Positions 44,628-57,591 of a stretch of 64,000 nucleotides of DNA are shown here, piece after piece. The notes beneath the pieces are model-generated. The model saw nothing but the letters and a program-made list of their open reading frames with translations, was not told the DNA's origin and ran no database searches. The position numbers were made by a program, and so were the translations under genes. The stretch is taken from the NCBI GenBank assembly GCA_030248065.1, contig JASAMV010007921.1:62001-126000 (forward strand), written 5' to 3'. The stretch is from Rhynchonema sp. JSB1_4 (taxonomy: Eukaryota > Nematoda > Chromadorea > Monhysterida > Xyalidae). How positions within the stretch are numbered: position 1 is the first letter of the stretch; each line of letters begins with the position of its first letter.

Positions 44628-47600
44628 TTACACATTGGCACACGCGGTCACATTGGCCGCCCACGCTGGATAGTGCGCAATGTCGAACATGTGCCAGCCC
44701 CATGTGTGTATCGACAACATCACTTCACCCATACACACAAAGTTCATCACGAATCCGCACATGATCAAATCGACCACACGCAGCACACCCGAACCGAATA
44801 TGATTGCGTTGGGTGGTGTGGCGACTGGGAGCATGTACGCGAACGACGCTGCCTCCGAAACGGGCATGGTCAGGTAGAGAGGGTTGATGCAGCGTTTCTC
44901 GGCCAGTTTCATTGTGATCGGCAACACTATCTGCGACGTGGCTGTATTCGAGGTGAACTCGGTCAAATGCGTCATCAGGAACAGACTGATGAACACCAAC
45001 ACAGCGTCCGACACGTCCAGCTGAAACATCATCAATCATTGTTGACAAGACAGGGCCGGCGACAAGTTTATGCAGATGGAAGGCTGCTAAAAAAACACGT
45101 GAACAACAGTTGTGCTCGCTGCCGGCCTCCCCGTGTGTCGTCATGCGTCAGCAGCTGATGTCTCACCTACGCAGCCTCCATATAAGAAGCCTGCTGGTGC
45201 ATCGTTCTAAAGGGCAGTTACTTTACGGCCATAGCAAAGCGTCGGATGTGAATTCGAAACCTAAACCCATACCTTCGCCAGCTGGTCAGCAATGAGCACT
45301 GAGAGTCCACTCGATTTGACAGCACCAGCAATAGCGAATCCTCCACCCAAGAGAATGACAACGCCCCAGGGCAGCTTGACTCGGCAACGATACCAACTGA
45401 TCAGGGGACGATAGGGTCGATCGAGTGAACGGGGCCATGCGAATAGCACGACCACAGCGATTATGATGACGGTCGCATCGGACATGTAGGACTCGCCCTT
45501 GGCATCAACGAACAGACTGCCTGCAACGACAAGGACAGATCGAGTTGTGTACGGCTATAAGACCTGAAGCTTGGATCAAAAAATCACAGCTTATGCACAT
45601 GTTTTTGGATGAGGTCGAAAAGCAAAAAAATCCTATGAGCAAGTGTTCCAAATTGAGTAGGATCGGGTCAGCGTTCAATCAACCGAACCGGCTTAAATGA
45701 CAAAATCCAAGAGGCATAGTCAAATCATGCATAAGTCTCCATAAACAAAGTATGGGTGTACCTATGTAAGTTCACGCATGAACGCACCCGTACCTGCTGT
45801 ACATTACGACATGTACCAGTTTCTCTGATTCATCTAAATGGAACATCAAATGGCACACAAACGTACCCCATCCACCCCCATCCGGGAATTCGCGTGTGAA
45901 CCAGCAGATTAACGCCACTCCATACCAACAGAGCACGCTGATTTCGGCAAAACGAATTCGACCCAGTTTGGCCAGCTCACCTTTCAGTACCTGAAAAAAT
46001 CACGTTTGGTATGCTTGACGTCGGTGTAGATACATGTGCGCCTTGTGGTCGCCTCGCGTCGTGTGCATATTACCTTCATCACGGCCTTTTAAATCCGGTT
46101 ACTGGCGGCTCTGATTTTGAGCAGCGTAAAAGTTGTCTGTCCCCAGACAATCCATGAACAATTTTTACATTGAATGAGCTCACACACAGCACATTCGTCA
46201 ACAGATTAGAAAGACTGTTAGGTACAAAAAGTGGGTCACCAAGACCGAGCCGGCCCGATCGAATCACCAAGTCCGATGCCTGTTTGAATGAAACATCAGC
46301 CAGTCAACCTCATTGACCGCTTTCGCCTCCTCCCGACTGTGCTGATCTCCAGCCTTGCAGCAACAATTGAATGTGCGCAACCACTCGCTGGGACCGAACC
46401 AGACCAGTTGCAACCACATGTTCAAAATGGCCAGGTTGATGATCATACCTGCAAGGAGATGTAATACGTTTCAAAGGGGGTACGGAATGGTCCAAACAGG
46501 TCCAGATAGGTCAAACGGACGGTGAAAACAGGCCGTGTAAGGTTCCTAGCAATTATATGAATTAATATGATATGAATGCACTATAAAATGATTAACTAAC
46601 CAGGAAAGTTGTATCCCATCCAGGTGCCGTAGGTGATCGGATGCGACGTGCCATATGCCTGATCGAGCAAGCCCTTCATGACCACATTTGGCAACGTGCC
46701 AGTGAGCGTGGCCGTGCCGCCGAGACTGGCCGAATAGGCGACAGCGATCAACAGTGCTTTGGTCATGTTGAGTTCGTCCTTGGCCAATGACGTTGGTTTG
46801 CTCATATCGATCACATCCTGGCTGTCTATTGCGCCCTCAATTGTATCATCGCCGTCATTCGCCTCGACCGGACCCGATTTCTTAATCTGCAATGACACGT
46901 GGATGCTCTTTGTTGGCATTACGTTCGGGCTTGGTTGAAGGTCTGACCGCTAGTAATGTGCGATTGTGTTTTGCACGCTCTTTATATTCTGGAACCCTCT
47001 GGTGACCGACAGTTTGGTTCCTGCGATCTTCTCAAGGTTGAACTAGGATACTCTTACTCTTTAGTGACAAAAATGACGGGTCCTGATAATGTCACTATAA
47101 AGAGGATGGACAGGATAATAGTATCTTTGTTGTCCCATGTGACCGCTTTTGTTTTCCATGTGAAATAACTGATTGGTCACAACAGGAAATGAATTGTTCA
47201 ACGGCTCCTGTCGCGAGGAAAGATAGAGATTCATTTTACATTTGCGATACACAATTTCGAAGCTGCACGGCAACGTAACATTACAGCGACAGGTATGCAC
47301 TGTGCCGGCTGGCATGCTGGGTCGGGTGTGGTCGGGGGCACAAAATACGTTGAGTCATATCTTGCGATTTCGCTGTTTGTGTGATTTCGGCCAGCGTAAA
47401 AGTTCCTAACCGCTCAGAGGGGAAGAACTTTTACGTTGGTCCAAATTATGCAAAAAGAACGAAATCGCAAGATACAGTGTGACCCAACCCGTTTTATGAC
47501 CACTGCGGACCCAGCATGCCAACAAAGTGCATGCAGGCCACACTAAACTGTTGTCAGGCATGTATGTCAATCAATGCTGCCTAGTCACAAACATTAGCCC

Positions 47601-50572
47601 ACACAAAAATGCCACCGAAGCCGGCCCGATGTCAACAAAATTCATACCAGTCTGGATTGTGCAGATTTGAGGAACTTCGAAATTTTTTGTGTTTCAACAG
47701 ATGGTATACGTCTGCAATTTTGAAAATGTCTAACATCGTCAAACTCCTGCATTCGCACGGCACCGTTGGTTTCCTGGGGCACCACCTTGCGAACACTGCG
47801 ACGCACGCGGATTAGTTCACCTGCAGGCAAGAAAATATCTACATTTTTGCTATTTGGAGCATCTTTGGTTGATAATTATGAGAACAACATCTGTCATACG
47901 GACCAGCCAACGACATGACCACGGGCATCATCATCGCGGTTGTGGCTGTGTTGCTGATGAACATTGACAGAAACGACGACGCACATGTAACACCTGCGGG
48001 TCTTTTCAATGTGATTTCAAATGCAATGAAATTGCTCGCAAAACAGCAGATTATGGTATGAAACTACGATGTATTCTAATGTCGGCGACGAAAGTCGTCG
48101 CATGTGCCCGGAACGCTGGACTTCCGTTGGGGGGGGACAACAGCCTAAACGCTGTATAACATAATGTCCATGAATTCTTTTCCCGCGCTCTTGTGGCTGC
48201 GCTTTGATTCGAAACCCGTCGACGCTATATGAATTTGCATCCACAAAAGCCATACGCACTGGAATTGGACACGCGATCAATCAGTGTTTCGGCCATATGC
48301 GACGATAGAACTTGTGCGGACGACAATAGAATGACCTGAAATTACATACAAGCAAAGACGCACCAAACATGAGCCGTCCGGGTGTTGAGCCGCTGACGTT
48401 GAGGATGTTGAGTGCGATTCGACGGTGCAGATTCACTTCCTCGACCATCACTGCGATCATCAGACCACCGACGAACAACCAGGTGGAATCCTATGCAACA
48501 TCAAGTCCATCATACTTGCGCCGTGATACTGCCTCGATGGACGACTGCCCCTCAGATGGGATTCGCAACAAAGAGCGACCACATCTTGGACAGACATACA
48601 GTCCGTGACGAATTATGTGGACGCTTTTCAACGCCGCCGCGCGCGCGGCAAGCGTTGTGCATATAAGAATGCAGCACACAATCAATAACCGGCTCTAACA
48701 GCGAGGCAAAAGTAGCGCGCGCCGCGCGCGCGGCTTCAATCGATAATCACAAAAATGGCGACGTACAGCGTATGGCAGGCTAAAATTTACCCAAATTTGG
48801 ACAGTGGCTAAATCCTGGCTATGCACATAATTTGTCAACGGTAGACCACAAAGTCCATCCGTTACCTCCAATTATAGGATTTTTTCTGAAAAGTCTACCT
48901 ACCCTTGTGGTGCACCCTAATATGCACAACGCTTGCCGCGCGCGCGGCGGCGTTGAAAAGCGTCCACATAATTCGTCACGGACTGTAAATCAGTTTCGAC
49001 CAGAAGAAGACAACTAAAGATCACTCAAAATCTGTCCTTTTCAACAAAACCAAAATTGGTATACAAATACCATTACTCGTCACGACGACGTTGAATTCAA
49101 CCATTTGTGTTTCTCTCATCATTTTTACCATGTGCTTTGGGTTCACGGTTTGTCATAAGTTTCAATACAGTATCTTACTTCCAAACAATACAGTGAAACA
49201 TCACCCATACAAGTGCACTCACCGACAGATAAGCTTTGGCGACCGTCTTCGCGGGCGTCACCAACAGCATTGGGAACATGAACAACGGCATCAGTGATGT
49301 GACTTGCAGCGGGATCACCTCGGTCACCCAGTAGGTGGCCATGATCAGGATCACATAGGTGACTTTGGGGATCTCGGGTTTGCCATCGACTTGCCACAGG
49401 AATATCGGCGTCCAAATCAACGGAGTGAGTACGAACAGAATTGGCTTCCAATAGGACAGCCATGACTTTTTCAAATCCTGCATTTTTGGCGCTCTCGTCT
49501 CTGTGTGTTTCACCTCAGAATCTGAAAAACATCAGGATTTGATCACACTCTAAATTCAAGCGCGCATGATGCGTATATTTACATACTCAGTTGTGGAAAA
49601 CTAATGAAAGGAGTCGTGCAGTAAAAGTAAAGCAGTAAAATTTGGCGAGACGTGGACATGACAAGAACGTGACTCATGAAAACATAACATGCACATTATT
49701 CACCTTCTGCCCCTGCACGTAGCAAACAAACTTGAACAATCAAAAAGGCTGTGTTTGGAAACCGATCTGCATTTTCAATTTTTAGAAGTTCAACATTAAA
49801 ATGTGGGATGTAAACGTCTATGACAACACGTAAACACTTAACAAAAACGACAAGCCAAGTAACGCTCAACAGCGTGACAGCAGCAACATAAGATCAACAA
49901 AAAGTGAGGATGTTGCTTGCATAATCCCAGGCAAATTATGCAGAAAAACTGGATGTCAAAGGCTCAACAACACTGTGGTGAATAAATATGAATAAATACA
50001 TATGTACGTACATTGGACAACCACTTGCTTGGTGTTGTGCGACAATAAAAAACAAGGTGGAAGACCAGCACGATATCTGTGTTGGGTGCTGCTCACAATG
50101 AAGTGAACACGGGGCGCAAAATCAGTGCATTCTTTTATTATGCCAGAACACATGGATGCTGGCTGGCGTCTCTGTGTAATTATTTTTCATGATCCCGAGG
50201 CGTAGTTTTGTACTTTTGCCACGGTTTAACACAAAAATGGCATTAAACTTCTAATATCTATTTTGAAGGTTTTTTTGACAGAGGTCCCTCGGGGGTGACA
50301 AAATGCACACAAAACTTCAATGAATTTCATAATCTCATGGTGTTTTGTTAAATCGCCACTGCGGCGTATCCTACACTTTCTCATTTTTATACGGTTTGCC
50401 TGTGGTTTTTTGCAATCCGAATTACGCTGTTTTCGAAGGCATGCCATGCTGGTAGTATTCTAAATAAAACCTCAGAAAACTCATAAACGAATACCTGTGC
50501 CGGGTTGCCAACGGAAACGTTTGTGAAAGTATCAGCTCGCGGTTCGTCAGTGCGTGTGTCTGTGTCACTCAT
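44628..50572 (-). CDS. SLC13-family Na+/di- or tricarboxylate symporter (NaDC/NAC type)
   Basis: Ten well-supported exons between 49521 and 44628 (49521-49223, 48490-48364, 47993-47904, 47820-about 47735, 46886-46601, 46448-46309, 45990-45867, 45520-45273, 45020-44628) carry the SLC13 fold. Both Na+/substrate-binding SNTAT motifs are present (FISNTATTAMMMPVVM in the first half, EFTSNTATSQIVLPI in the second), as are the EVIPLQVTSLMPLFMFP region, SLGGTATLTGTLPN, LPWGVVILLGGGFAIA and the C-terminal PVATPPNAIIFGSG. An N-terminal exon starting MSDTDTRTDEPRAD (50572) fits in position, but its splice phase to 49521 is off by one base, so a further small exon or another start is needed. A plasma-membrane carrier for succinate/citrate-type anions. 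Introns contain two TA-flanked MITEs nearby. Confidence 0.92.
48599..48985. mobile_element. Tc1/mariner-type MITE with 65-bp inverted ends
   Basis: Ends CAGTCCGTGACGAATTATGT ... ACATAATTCGTCACGGACTG, with near-perfect inversion continuing through ACGCTTTTCAACGCCGCCGC and CGCGGCAAGCGTTGTGCATA. TA on both outer flanks. It is 387 bp with no transposase and lies in an SLC13 intron. Confidence 0.9.
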
Positions 50573-50881
50573 AAATTTCTGCTTGCCAAACTGGTGATGT
50601 TTTTTTTACTTTGCACCAGAACTTTACTCCAGGACTGTTTACCACTGTCGATGAGCCAACAGGGATTTAAAAAAACTCTACTGTTGTATGTATAATACAC
50701 AGGTCGAACATAAAATTATCCGTGGTGTCGTTTTTTTGTAAAACAGCGAGCAAAACTTGGGAACGTCAATTCTGTGTTTCAACTCACGATGGTCCAAAAC
50801 AGGAACCGTGTCACGGTCGTATCATGTGGTTGGTACCTATTCTACATTTTAAAAAAACACACAAGGCACTGGCTTTATGTA

Positions 50882-51208
50882 TAGTCCGTCCACCAGCTCA
50901 TGGCACTTTGTGTTGCTGCTGGTTGGTTTGGTCCCTTCCTCCACGTTTTAATGAAAGAGAAATCGAGTGTGAGCGATTTTACAAAAAGCTAAAAAAAATA
51001 ATAAAATGTGTCGAAAACGATTGAATTCGATCAATTTTAAAATTAAATTAAATTAAAATCTATAAAACACGTCGATTTCATAAAGACAGCAATTTAGGAG
51101 CAAAAATAATTTTTTTCGGAAACTCAATTTCTCTTTCATTAGAACGTGGAGGAAGGGAACAAGTCGGCCAGCAGCAACACAAAGTGCCATGAGCTGGTGG
51201 ACGGACTA
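50882..51208. mobile_element. Tc1/mariner-type MITE with about 90-bp inverted ends
   Basis: Ends TAGTCCGTCCACCAGCTCAT ... ATGAGCTGGTGGACGGACTA. The arms extend through GGCACTTTGTGTTGCTGCTGG and the TTCTCTTTCATTA segment with about 90 percent identity by eye. TA on both flanks. Shares the AGTCCGT terminal core with 48599-48985. Lies upstream of the SLC13 first exon. Confidence 0.85.
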
Positions 51209-52771
51209 TAACTGCATCTGCATTCGCACAAAACAAACAGATTAGCAATGTCGCAGGTTTCCATTTTTTAACAGCTTCTTGAACACGCATCTGTTGCCAG
51301 CGTTGCGTGTCTGGTCTGGTGCACGGTTTGTCCCGAAGCAAATGACTGGTCAGTAGCTATGTATATCTGTTACAAAGTGATTAGCCGCATAGACAGCATG
51401 AGTGACATGTACGAATTTGCAGATTGTGTGTACATATACATAACAGCTGATAGTATCCAACTATTGCCATGAAAGAAAAAAAACAGCACAGTTATTGCGG
51501 CTTGGTCGGTTTAATATCCGCTTGCCGATCTCAAATTTCCGGCAGCATTCATGACTTAGGATTGCCTGAGAGCTGGCGGCGCGATAAAAAGCTGCCAAAC
51601 AAACATTCGCAAGTCGTCAGAGCAACGGACCATTGTGGAAACTATATGACGGCGCAACAATTGCCACACAATGAAGGCACCTTTTCACACATGCACCTGC
51701 AGTAATTGGACACGGGGGCTGTACCTACATGGACGCTACTCGCTTGTGCCGCATGGTTTTAATATTTTTGTATTTATGACACGCATGGGAACGTACTGTG
51801 CGGTGCAGATCTATCACAGTGCTACAACCAGGTACATAAGTGATGTGAATATGACTGCAAATGCTGAAACGTGCAAAAATCCAATCTGTGGGATCGCGAA
51901 CCAGTGAAAAATTCTTCGCGCTGCATGCGAAGGACACAGTCATGCAGAACATGCGCATGCGCACTTGTTGTTTTCAGCTGAGTTTGAGCGGATTCTAACG
52001 CATCATCACCCTAGCATAGAGGCATGTTTTTTCGCCGGCAGTGCTTTCGTTTTGAACGCACAGTCAGTGCCAGTTGCGTTTACACTTTGCTTCCATCACA
52101 TCAACCGCCACATCAAGTAGTATACAAATCAAGCGCCAATCTGCGGCTGCATGCAACAAATGCGAAGCGACAGAAACAAACATGAGAAGCTGGATATGGT
52201 GAACCTGTGTGCACAGAGTAATGTTGCGCGCAGAGATTGCATTAATGAATATGCACAACTACGTAACACCAGGGCATTTTGTCCTGTGCATGCGATGCAG
52301 AGGATGTTGAGCGTGTTAATCAAAACGATTTCAAAACCTGTCCTCTTCGTGGCGGGGTAGTACGTACATATGGCCAAAATTCATCATCAGTTATTTGATA
52401 GAATCACGGAATGACTGTGGTACGTTGCGCGTTTTTGGTTTGCAAAAAACAGTTTTTTTATCTCAGTGGATTTTAAACTGCACGCAAATGTTACACAACG
52501 GCACGTGCAATTGCGTCCGGCTGGATGCACGTGCACGCAGACCTGAACTCTGGTTGCTGCATGGCTGCATCATCACACTACACTGGAGGTATACACTCTG
52601 GAATGCGTATAAAATCCGTTCGTTTCCACATAAAGCATTCTGCATTCGAAACCGAAATTTAAAGAACCTCAATGGAAGAAAAAACAAGATTCGCATAATT
52701 TTCCGACAATCTGTTATTGAAACGAAAAGCGAACTCAACAAAATCACACAAATATCACAAGTTTGACCATA
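51209..52771. other. intergenic stretch, no gene seen
   Basis: No phase-consistent exon, repeat or RNA gene recognised. Several frames of 60-123 codons lack family or splice support. Some (ac)n-poor, CAT/ATG-rich sequence only. Confidence 0.5.
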
Positions 52772-55700
52772 TCAGAGAAGTTGTTCCGTATTGTGATCAG
52801 TGTTGCTTTGATCCAACTTATCATCCTTTTCTCCTGACTTGCCCCGTCCGAACAACGGTTGACGTCGTTGGGGCATATGTTCTGGCAGCGACTTGCCCTT
52901 CGTCTCGGGGATGAAAGCCAGAAAGAGAATGCCGTCAACCAGTGCGCACAGCGTGAATGCCACGTATGGTGCTGGGTATCGCGCTGAAAATGTTCATACT
53001 TTACTTACCAACAGAAATCACACTAAAAAATTCAGGACCGGCAGGTCGGGTCCCATCAATTCATTGCCAACCAACCTACAATGAAAGACTCAGACTCAAG
53101 CGATATCGGAATTATTGATGGGAATCCGAATTTACAGTAATCAGTGTGTTGTTGCACAATATTCAATTTATTCAACACATCGACAAGGACGGATTGCGGT
53201 AAACAAACCAGCCACAAGAAGACGGGCGCACAAACAGCGCCGATGCGCGCAAACAATGAACAGGTGCTGTTGGCCAGGTTGCGGATCTGAAACGTGAGTT
53301 GGAATCAGCAGGTGATGATCTCAAACATGGGGATGTTGAGCGTGTGGACCTATGCTTGAAATCTACAGAAAATTTTGAACAAAGTTCTCACCGGCGTTGG
53401 ATAGAGTTCGGCACTGAGCAGATAGACGACCAACTAAATGCCGCCGGTGGCCGTGCGCACAAGGATGCTTAGCCAACGGGTTAGACCCAATTGAATGGAC
53501 CAGTCTGGAATTGTGACAAGGTGTAGGTGTGTGTAGGTCGGCAATAAATACCACGTATACATTGGCTTTGAAACATCAGCTAACCGCATATTTGGCCGAT
53601 CGCAACCATGAGCACGGCTGAGCCGACACAAGACAAACCAAACATGTGCAGCAAGCGACGACCACATCTGCAAAGCCGGGTTATTCCATCCACGGCCCTT
53701 GGTCATCCAGAGGCTCCAACTGTCAGGCAAGCTACAGGAGCATAGTACATGCAGGTATTGATTCCACCACGCTAGGGTCAGCTGAGGCTCATGTCTAGCT
53801 CAGGCCAACGCCGATCAATCTCAGAACTAGATTCAATTCCATTCCAGACTCGCTTTGAACCCACGCGCCCTAAAGGCGCTCACCTGGCGACGAGCGCATC
53901 GGAAACAACAAGCACAATATTGACAGCCAATCTGAGCAAACCCATCAATGCGTCGTTGATGTAGATCGAGCCGGCGAGCGAACTGAGATTGAATAGAATA
54001 ATGCCGTAGGTGATCGACGATGACAGGAACCTGCGTACATACACGTGAATTGGGTGGAGAAAGACGTACAAGTTGAAAAAAGCCTTGAAGAAACCTTGTG
54101 CAACCAACCACAGTGCAGCCGTGACGAGGGTGTATGTGGCCAATTGACGTGTGTAGAGCAGATGCCAGACGGTCAAACGTCGATCGCCTGATTCAGTAAT
54201 TATAGGATGTTGGAAGAAGAAGCAAAAACGGGCACGGCTTATTCCATGCGTGACGGCTGACTTTGATTTTGGCTAATACGGCACCAATGTAGTCGACGCA
54301 AGTCGTTACATTGACGAGCGCGGGGGGCGCCAGACTTACAGTATATGTACATGGGCTCATTGGGTGCAGCAAGCAGCTCGAAATGTCAAAAGTTTCAAAA
54401 TGCACAACATCGATATCGCCAGTGCGAAACCGAACCGACGTGTTCTCTTCGTTCGCTCAGTCTCCCTTTTGACCAGTTCATCAATTTGACCGGTTGTGAC
54501 GTCACGTCGATTCCATCCAATCACCATTGACGTTAATACGCGACGTGCATCGTTCGCGTCACGCTGGCTGATCAGCCAACGGGACGACTCTTTGGCGACA
54601 ATTCTGCACTTGTGGATTGAATCATTCGCCAGCACAATCAAATTTTTGAAAAAAAACAACATTCAAAAATAGGTCCAGCACAAAGCCGTACAAACGCGTA
54701 GACGAGCAGGGTCGGCAGAAGGAGTGAATTGCTCACGATCAGAAACAGTCGCCAATCGCCACATAACCACGCCACCAAGGCACCCTGAATCAAGAAGAAA
54801 CGTTCAGAAGCAAAACGATAATCATGAAAAATTCGGCACAAATACAATTTAATTACTCACCAAAATCTGCGGTATTTCGACGCCAACTAGAGCTTTAGAT
54901 TGAAAACGGGTTTTGTCGTCCAGATTTTCGGTGAAATGCACGAAACCGACAGCTTTCTTACCAGAGTCCGTAAATCCGGCAAGAAATCTAAAGATGAAGA
55001 TCAATTGAATAAAAAAACTATGAAATTTTCCTGTACGTCCGAACAAAGTCGCAAATTGAAAATAGAAGAAGGAAAAGACCAACACCTCGTGACGAGAAAC
55101 AATCGCCAATCATGCAGCAGTGCAGCAGCGAGACCGACCACAGCCGATGGCAGCAGCGCAAGAATGAACATCTGATGTTTCAAAAAAACGTCGATTTTCA
55201 GCTGGTTTCTTGGTGTTCAGATGGACCCCTATGGGGCTTTAGCGGAAATCCGGCGAGATCACCGATGTATGAAAGTTGTTTTAAACCGGTTATCAAACTC
55301 ATTGATTATGTGTGTGCAACGGTGGTATCCCGACGCACAATTTTCTGTCAATACCAATCGGATAGTTGTCCATAAATGGGCATGCCGACAGCCCAACCGA
55401 CCATCTGAATACTGGCAGCCGTCAGCCAACGTGATGATGAGCTGCAGAACCAGCCGTGCTGGAGACAGAGAGTTACCGTCAGTCACATACATAGTAAGAC
55501 ATCGCAGCTCGCCTCCAGTTGTCCAAACTATGTATTGAATATCTGGTAGCTTAGCCTTGGCTTGCCTTTCAGCCTCAGCGCTGGGTTTCGCACTTGTTTT
55601 ATGTGCACATGTTCTCCTGGTGCCGAAACCAAAGAAACTTGCCATAGCCAAAGCTGGTACCTTCATAAACCACTGGGGGCCTGGCAATACCAAAAGATGA

Positions 55701-56011
55701 CCATGAACATGAACCGTCACCTCGATAACGTAGGAGTGAAACTCGTGGTCACCAGCTGTACAATTCAGAATATCTGGCCCTTTGGCGTTCGTTGCACAAA
55801 ACTTGGCATATGTCACCATTGTCTGCTGGTTGACAGATGAGTTTGTATCATTCACACAGATCATAGTTGTCGGTGGACGTCCGCCGTACCACAACACGGT
55901 CAAATTCGGAAAGCTGAATGTGATGATCAAAATGTAGAGTGCACAAAGCGTCAGTTGGTAACGGCCGAACCGCAACATCGACGACAACGTCACGTCTACG
56001 GGAGTGGACAT
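52772..56011 (-). CDS. SLC22-family organic cation/anion transporter (with in-frame TAG)
   Basis: The N-terminal exon 56011-55721 starts MSTPVDVTLSSMLRFGRYQL, followed by the large Cys-containing extracellular loop typical of OCT/OAT. Then come TAASIQMVGWAVGMPIYGQL (55458-55355), a membrane exon (55171-55086), RFLAGFTDSG...FVHFTENL (54987-54861), GALVAWLCGDWRLF (54784-54692), the ESSRWLISQRDA loop (54608 down), ITYGIILFNLSSLAGSIYIN (54187-53884), RCGRRLLHMFG (53667-53585), LVVYLLSAELYPT (53504-53392), NLANSTCSLFARIGAV (53285 down) and FLAFIPETKGKSLPE (52983-52772). TAG at 53436-53434 interrupts an otherwise intact transmembrane exon. The junction 55355/55171 also lacks a frame-keeping splice and misses the expected GRR(K/R) loop. 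Either a decaying gene, an allele or sequence errors. Confidence 0.88.
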
Positions 56012-57591
56012 TCTTACAGTTAATTGGTTTACTGCACGTTTGTCGCGTTTTGCTCATCGAAGTAAGTCAGCGGCGGCGATGCTTTGCGGCTGTTTTCAGG
56101 TCTGGAGCGAATATAGCTTGATGTTTAGTGAGCTGTCCGACGGTTTGTGCAGCCAGCCATAAATGTGGCGTCATAAGAAAAACGAATGAAGTAATGGGTT
56201 GCTGGGACCTGTGTTAACAGATGCAGTAAAATAACAAATAAAATGCTTTTCGGGAAATAGTGCTGGTGTTTGTGTGCAAGGCTCTAATATTGAATGCATG
56301 GCTTCAGTTTACGTGAGCTCATCACTGACTCTCAGCAATCCTTGTAATTCGAGCAACTTTCTGCATGATCATCTTTGAAGTCATGGATCACGCATGACCC
56401 TTCAGAAGGCATCCTGGTCGACTCAAGCCTTCAGATATTCGCATGCAATGTTCTCTGTCCCCGGCACATTCGCTATCACACAGTTTAACCAAAAGGTTTT
56501 ATTATCGTTTAGGAAAAGGAAAAATGACGAAAGTTTATCGACAAAGTAAAGGAAACTGTATGACAGAGAATTGTACAAAGATTATTATGGTATTTAAAGA
56601 TAAGAACGCCATCAGACTAATAGACCGACATGAAAATTTCTGCCCCATTGACCTTAAAGCGGCACGGTTCAATTGAAGAAGAGCTCTTAATTCATAGTGG
56701 TTCATGAGTGTAGTCCAATAATTGGCTGCGGTACCCAAAAAGTAACGAACCACAATGTGTCGTATCGCATACATTTCTTTAGTATTAGATCCCACCACCC
56801 AGATGCCCCATCCATGCAATCTGATTTTTTAAGCTCCGACTCCGGCCCGGATAGGGTTTCACGATTTTTTATATGCCGATCAGTTTATCCAGCCAGAATG
56901 GTATGGTCGCGCTGAGCGAGCACCACAATTTAGGGGCTCTGTTTGAGAGATTTGACAACCGAAGGGTCAATATCAGGAGTTGTTTGTCGTGTGAGTGAGC
57001 GACGTGTTGGAAAAGTAAAACCAAAGATCTTATTTTTTATGATTGACGTCACTTTAAACGAGTGCCGGATACAACTTTTGGGCAAGGGAGGGGCCAAATT
57101 CAAAAGGTCATCTTCATCCAGCGCTCATTTTGGTATTTTTCTCTTCTCTCCGAAATGGCGCCCCCTTCAGGGGCTTCTTTGAGCAAAGAGGAGGCATGGC
57201 TACGGCTGGATCCGCTTGTGCGTCTAATAGAACTTCTGCTTTCTCAAGTGTGCAGAATGAAGACGCTTCTTGTCTGATCATTTTTAGACTTTGTAAGCGT
57301 GACGGTTCATAGATTGAGCACGTTTTCTGACCCCAATAAACGGTCACAGCCAGGAGATCACGGGTGTTTACGAGCTTGGTCTGTGACTTGAGAATGCTAA
57401 TTTGTTTCCGGCTCAACCAGTCCCATGAGACTATGGCGACCGAACTAACAAGCTAGAGCAGCTGATATCACAAAACTACCTACCTACTACTACTGGTGCC
57501 AGCTCTGAAGTTAGAAGCAGCTGGTCGAAGAAGAATTTGACGTGAATTGTCGGCAAAAATCTGAACGGTTCTTCATCGATTAATCACAGTG
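56012..57591. other. divergent intergenic region between SLC22-like and receptor genes
   Basis: The two genes are transcribed away from each other, so both promoters should lie here. No clear TATA element, repeat or conserved motif is visible by eye, and no coding exon is supported. Confidence 0.5.

Noticed and set aside
44604..45158. 184-codon plus-strand frame
   Set aside because: It lies opposite the last SLC13 exon, whose product has strong family motifs; the plus frame has none.
44628..56011. Possible transporter operon (SLC13 and SLC22 adjacent, same strand)
   Set aside because: About 2.2 kb separates them, each has its own N-terminal exon, and no spliced-leader evidence can be read from genomic sequence.
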